Shown here in pieces: positions 61,199 through 64,000 of a stretch of DNA of 64,000 nucleotides. The translations under genes were made by a program, and so were the position numbers. The number at the start of each line of letters is the position of its first letter. Within the stretch, counting starts at the first letter, position 1. The notes beneath the pieces are model-generated. The model saw only the letters and a program-made list of their open reading frames with translations. It searched no databases and was not told the origin of the DNA. Source of the stretch: Phyllobacterium sp. YR531 (GTDB lineage: Bacteria; Pseudomonadota; Alphaproteobacteria; Rhizobiales; Rhizobiaceae); assembly GCF_000282595.1 (NCBI RefSeq), contig NZ_AKIZ01000016.1:682001-746000 (forward strand). The letters run 5' to 3'.

Positions 61199-62653
61199 TT
61201 ATCGCGGTAGGACAGTCGTGCCCATCAGGGCCGCATCAATTGCCGCTGCCGCCTGACGTCCTTCACGGATGGCCCAGACGACCAGTGATTGGCCGCGCCT
61301 TACGTCGCCAGCGGTGAAAAGCTTGTCGACACTTGTGCGATATTCCACTTCATCGGCTACAACCGAACGGTTGCCGCGGCGATCGGCCTTCATTTCAAGA
61401 GAGCCGGAAAGCTCTTTCACAATTCCGTCTTCAAAGGGACCGGAAAAGCCGATTGCGATGAAGGCGAGATCGGCCTTGATGAAGAATTCTGTTCCGGCGA
61501 TAGGCTTGCGTGCCTCGTCCACTTCGCAACATTTCACGTGGGTAAGCTCGCCATTTTCTCCAATGAATTCAAGGGTTGCCACCTGAAATTCCCGCGAAGC
61601 GCCTTCGGCTTGCGATGACGATGTGCGCATTTTTGTCGCCCAGTAAGGCCAGACGCTAAGCTTGTCTTCCTTCTCGGGCGGCTGCGGGCGGATGTCCAGC
61701 TGGGTCACTTTTACCGCGCCCTGACGGAACGCGGTGCCCACACAGTCGGAGGCCGTATCACCACCACCAACAACCACAACGTGCTTCCCGGACGCGACAA
61801 TTGAGTCGCTCTTCCAGGCAACGGATTCAATGTTTTCGCGGCCAACGCGGCGGTTCTGCTGGACCAGATAATGCATGGCGTCATGGACACCCTCAAACTC
61901 CGCACCCGGTATACCAGCCGGGCGGGGTGTCTCTGCGCCACCGCAATACAACACAGCATCATAGCTATCGATAAGCTCTTGAATTGGCTTATCAATTCCG
62001 ACATTTACACCACAGAAAAACGTAACACCTTCGCCTTCCATCTGGCTGATGCGACGGTCGATGAAGTGCTTTTCCATCTTGAAATCCGGAATGCCATAAC
62101 GCAACAATCCACCCGGCTTACTCTCGCGTTCGTATATGTGAACCTCGTGTCCGGCGCGTCCAAGTTGCTGCGCGGCCGCCATTCCTGCCGGTCCTGAACC
62201 GATGACCGCAACATTCTTTCCAGTCTTCGAAGCTGCTGGCTGCGGAATGATAAATCCGGTTTCATAGGCCTTGTCGGCAATAGCCTGCTCGACGGTCTTG
62301 ATTGAAACCGGCACGTCTTCAAGGTTCAGCGTACAGGCTTCTTCGCAAGGCGCAGGACAGATTCTCCCTGTAAATTCAGGGAAATTATTGGTGGAGTGCA
62401 GGTTCCGGATCGCCTCATCCCAATTGTCATTATAGACGAGATCGTTCCAGTCCGGGATCTGATTGTGCACCGGGCAACCTGTTGGTCCATGGCAAAACGG
62501 AATACCGCAATCCATGCAGCGAGCCGCCTGCTTTTTGACCTCACCATCGGTCATGGGAATAGTGAATTCCCTGAAGTGGCGAATACGATCCGATGCCGGC
62601 TGATACTTGCCAACCTGCCGGTCTATCTCAAGAAAACCTGTAACCTTACCCAT
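61199..62653 (-). CDS. gltD: Glutamate synthase small subunit
   Basis: FAD/NADPH subunit of NADPH-glutamate synthase that passes electrons to the large subunit. 484 residues from ATG 62653 (GAGC upstream), the family length; upstream ATGs up to 62779 are unneeded. Two 4Fe-4S cysteine clusters lie near the start (AARCMDCGIPFCHGPTGCPVHNQIPDW and CPAPCEEACTL), then FAD (NVAVIGSGPAGMAAAQQLGR) and NADP (HVVVVGGGDTASDCVGTA) sites and the C-terminal TAGDVRRGQSLVVWAI. It is transcribed after gltB. Confidence 0.96.
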   Translation of the reverse strand: MGKVTGFLEIDRQVGKYQPASDRIRHFREFTIPMTDGEVKKQAARCMDCGIPFCHGPTGCPVHNQIPDWNDLVYNDNWDEAIRNLHSTNNFPEFTGRICPAPCEEACTLNLEDVPVSIKTVEQAIADKAYETGFIIPQPAASKTGKNVAVIGSGPAGMAAAQQLGRAGHEVHIYERESKPGGLLRYGIPDFKMEKHFIDRRISQMEGEGVTFFCGVNVGIDKPIQELIDSYDAVLYCGGAETPRPAGIPGAEFEGVHDAMHYLVQQNRRVGRENIESVAWKSDSIVASGKHVVVVGGGDTASDCVGTAFRQGAVKVTQLDIRPQPPEKEDKLSVWPYWATKMRTSSSQAEGASREFQVATLEFIGENGELTHVKCCEVDEARKPIAGTEFFIKADLAFIAIGFSGPFEDGIVKELSGSLEMKADRRGNRSVVADEVEYRTSVDKLFTAGDVRRGQSLVVWAIREGRQAAAAIDAALMGTTVLPR

Positions 62654-62688
62654 AAACTGCTCCCCTCGCCTCTCGGAGGGCCACCCAT

Positions 62689-62704
62689 ATCGATTTAAAT
62701 CGAT
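62689..62704. promoter_or_regulatory. Perfect 16-bp palindrome in the gltB-gltD gap
   Basis: ATCGATTTAAATCGAT in the 109-bp spacer between gltB and gltD, flanked by CCC and GGG that extend it as a hairpin (CCCAT...ATGGG with a bulge). It could be an mRNA processing or stability signal that sets the subunit ratio. Confidence 0.45.
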
Positions 62705-62762
62705 GGGCAGCATTGGACCTTGGCCGAGCATCGTAACGACGCTCGAAGCCAAGGCATTGAAA

Positions 62763-64000
62763 TTATTCGGCTGCGACACCCATACGCATACGCTCCATGT
62801 CTTCGAGCGCGCGTCGGTATTCCACCGGCATGACTTTCACGAATTTCGGCCTGAAGGTTTCCCAATTATCGAGAATTTCCTTCGCCCGGCCAGAACCCGT
62901 ATAATGCATATGGTTTGAAATCAGTTGAACCAGACGCTCTTCATCATGCCGTGTCATGTTCGCTGAGACATCGACCCGGCCCTTGTGTGCAAGATCACCA
63001 CCGTGGTGATGCAGCTTTTCAAGGATGTCGTCCTCTTCAGGGACCGGCTCGAGCTCCACCATTGCCATGTTGCATCGCTGGGCAAAATCACCAGCTTCAT
63101 CAAGCACATAGGCAACACCGCCGGACATACCCGCCGCGAAGTTGCGACCGGTTTGGCCGATGACCACCACGACGCCGCCGGTCATGTACTCGCAACCGTG
63201 ATCGCCCGTACCTTCGACAACGGCAATCGCACCCGAGTTACGCACAGCGAAACGTTCGCCTGCAACACCGCGGAAATAGGCCTCGCCTTCGATAGCTCCA
63301 TAAAGCACCGTGTTACCGACAATAATCGAGTCTTCCGGCACAATTTTCGTGTTTTCCGGCGGTCGAATGACGATACGCCCGCCGCAAAGACCCTTGCCAA
63401 CATAGTCGTTGCCATCACCGATCAGCTCAAAGGAAATTCCCCTCGCCAAAAATGCAGCGAAGGACTGCCCGGCCGTTCCGGTGAACTTTACCGAAATCGT
63501 ATCTTCCTTCAGGCCCTTGTGCCGGAAACGCTTGGCAACTTCGCCCGAAAGCATGGCACCTGCAGAACGATCAACATTCTTGATGTCCATTTCGATCTTC
63601 ACAGGAATCCGGTTTTCCAGTGCGGGAAGAGCCTGTTCAATCAGCTTACGATCGAGAACATCGAAGATCGGATGGTTTTGACGCTCCGTCCAACGGGTCT
63701 TTTCCTCAGACGCTTCCGGCTTGTGGAATATACGGCTGAAATCAAGGCCCTTAGCTTTCCAGTGGTCAATCATCTCACGCTTTTCAAGAAGTTCGGCTTT
63801 GCCAACTATCTCTTCAAATCGCGTATAGCCCATTTCCGCAAGGAACTGCCGAACCTCTTCCGCCATATAGAAGAAGAAGTTGATCACATGCTCAGGGGTG
63901 CCTTTGAAACGCTTGCGCAGAACAGGATCCTGCGTAGCGACACCAACAGGACAGGTGTTCAGGTGACACTTGCGCATCATGATGCAGCCAGCCGCAATCA
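62763..64000 (-). CDS. gltB: Glutamate synthase large subunit, C-terminal part
   Basis: Large (FMN, 3Fe-4S) subunit of glutamate synthase; about 412 C-terminal residues are in the window and the reading frame stays open across the edge. The 3Fe-4S ligands are in [20 protein letters not shown], followed by [20 protein letters not shown]. The GXGXG beta-helix domain comes after ([52 protein letters not shown]). It makes two glutamates from glutamine and 2-oxoglutarate with gltD, 109 bp downstream. Confidence 0.96.
   Translation of the reverse strand, partial: IAAGCIMMRKCHLNTCPVGVATQDPVLRKRFKGTPEHVINFFFYMAEEVRQFLAEMGYTRFEEIVGKAELLEKREMIDHWKAKGLDFSRIFHKPEASEEKTRWTERQNHPIFDVLDRKLIEQALPALENRIPVKIEMDIKNVDRSAGAMLSGEVAKRFRHKGLKEDTISVKFTGTAGQSFAAFLARGISFELIGDGNDYVGKGLCGGRIVIRPPENTKIVPEDSIIVGNTVLYGAIEGEAYFRGVAGERFAVRNSGAIAVVEGTGDHGCEYMTGGVVVVIGQTGRNFAAGMSGGVAYVLDEAGDFAQRCNMAMVELEPVPEEDDILEKLHHHGGDLAHKGRVDVSANMTRHDEERLVQLISNHMHYTGSGRAKEILDNWETFRPKFVKVMPVEYRRALEDMERMRMGVAAE

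Overview
The window looks like chromosomal DNA from an alphaproteobacterium of the order Hyphomicrobiales, probably on the Brucellaceae/Phyllobacteriaceae branch. The best pointers are a lipoprotein that I recognise from memory as a diverged homologue of Brucella Omp10, an alphaproteobacterial-type ornithine decarboxylase with a long leader, homospermidine synthase, Zur/ABC zinc genes and several families of palindromic intergenic repeats. The sequence is densely coding (about 60 genes). I found no rRNA, tRNA, insertion sequence, prophage or CRISPR array.

Layout. 1-1.7 kb: zinc ABC transporter genes (permease cut by the window edge, ATPase) divergent from a zur-type regulator. 1.7-5.4 kb: TetR regulator divergent from an EmrAB-type efflux pair, with two matching palindromes between them. 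5.8-9.8 kb: a complete ABC importer of the polyamine/iron type (binding protein, two permeases, ATPase). 9.9-17.3 kb: an operon read on the minus strand for an N-formylglutamate-amidohydrolase-family hydrolase, an APC permease, a glutamine-synthetase-like ligase, an aldehyde dehydrogenase and an iron-type alcohol dehydrogenase, divergent from an RpiR regulator. This reads as a gamma-glutamylation route for an amine that carries an alcohol, for example an amino alcohol, and is the most interesting unit here. 17.3-25 kb: a phosphodiesterase-like protein, 6-phosphogluconate dehydrogenase, an isochorismatase/AraC pair, an esterase, a GNAT enzyme and ornithine decarboxylase with a long leader. 25-35 kb: mixed metabolism, including an amidase/LysR pair, a DUF1007/NicO metal exporter pair, an SDR, aminotransferase, ArsR/SRPBCC/GFA genes and DUF533. 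35-46 kb: tRNA hydroxylase TrhO, KDPG aldolase, a DUF882 peptidoglycan protein, oligopeptidase F coupled to a DUF3445 protein, homospermidine synthase, LysE and Omp10-like lipoprotein. 46-54 kb: periplasmic 5'-nucleotidase with LysM, NCS1 permease, ferrochelatase, a ParDE-type toxin-antitoxin pair, and an SPFH/NfeD pair. 54-64 kb: envelope genes (KdsD, outer-membrane barrel, GalU, lytic transglycosylase, DUF459) and glutamate synthase gltD and gltB (gltB runs off the window).

Connections. Ornithine decarboxylase makes putrescine and homospermidine synthase uses it, so the window holds a route to homospermidine. The gnd and eda genes belong to the pentose-phosphate and Entner-Doudoroff routes. 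GltBD and the glutamine-synthetase-like ligase both handle glutamate. KdsD and GalU feed lipopolysaccharide and glycan precursors. The main non-coding features are a 154-bp palindrome with perfect 49-bp arms and two related copies, and a 190-200 bp element present three times, one of which may be nested inside a copy of the first.
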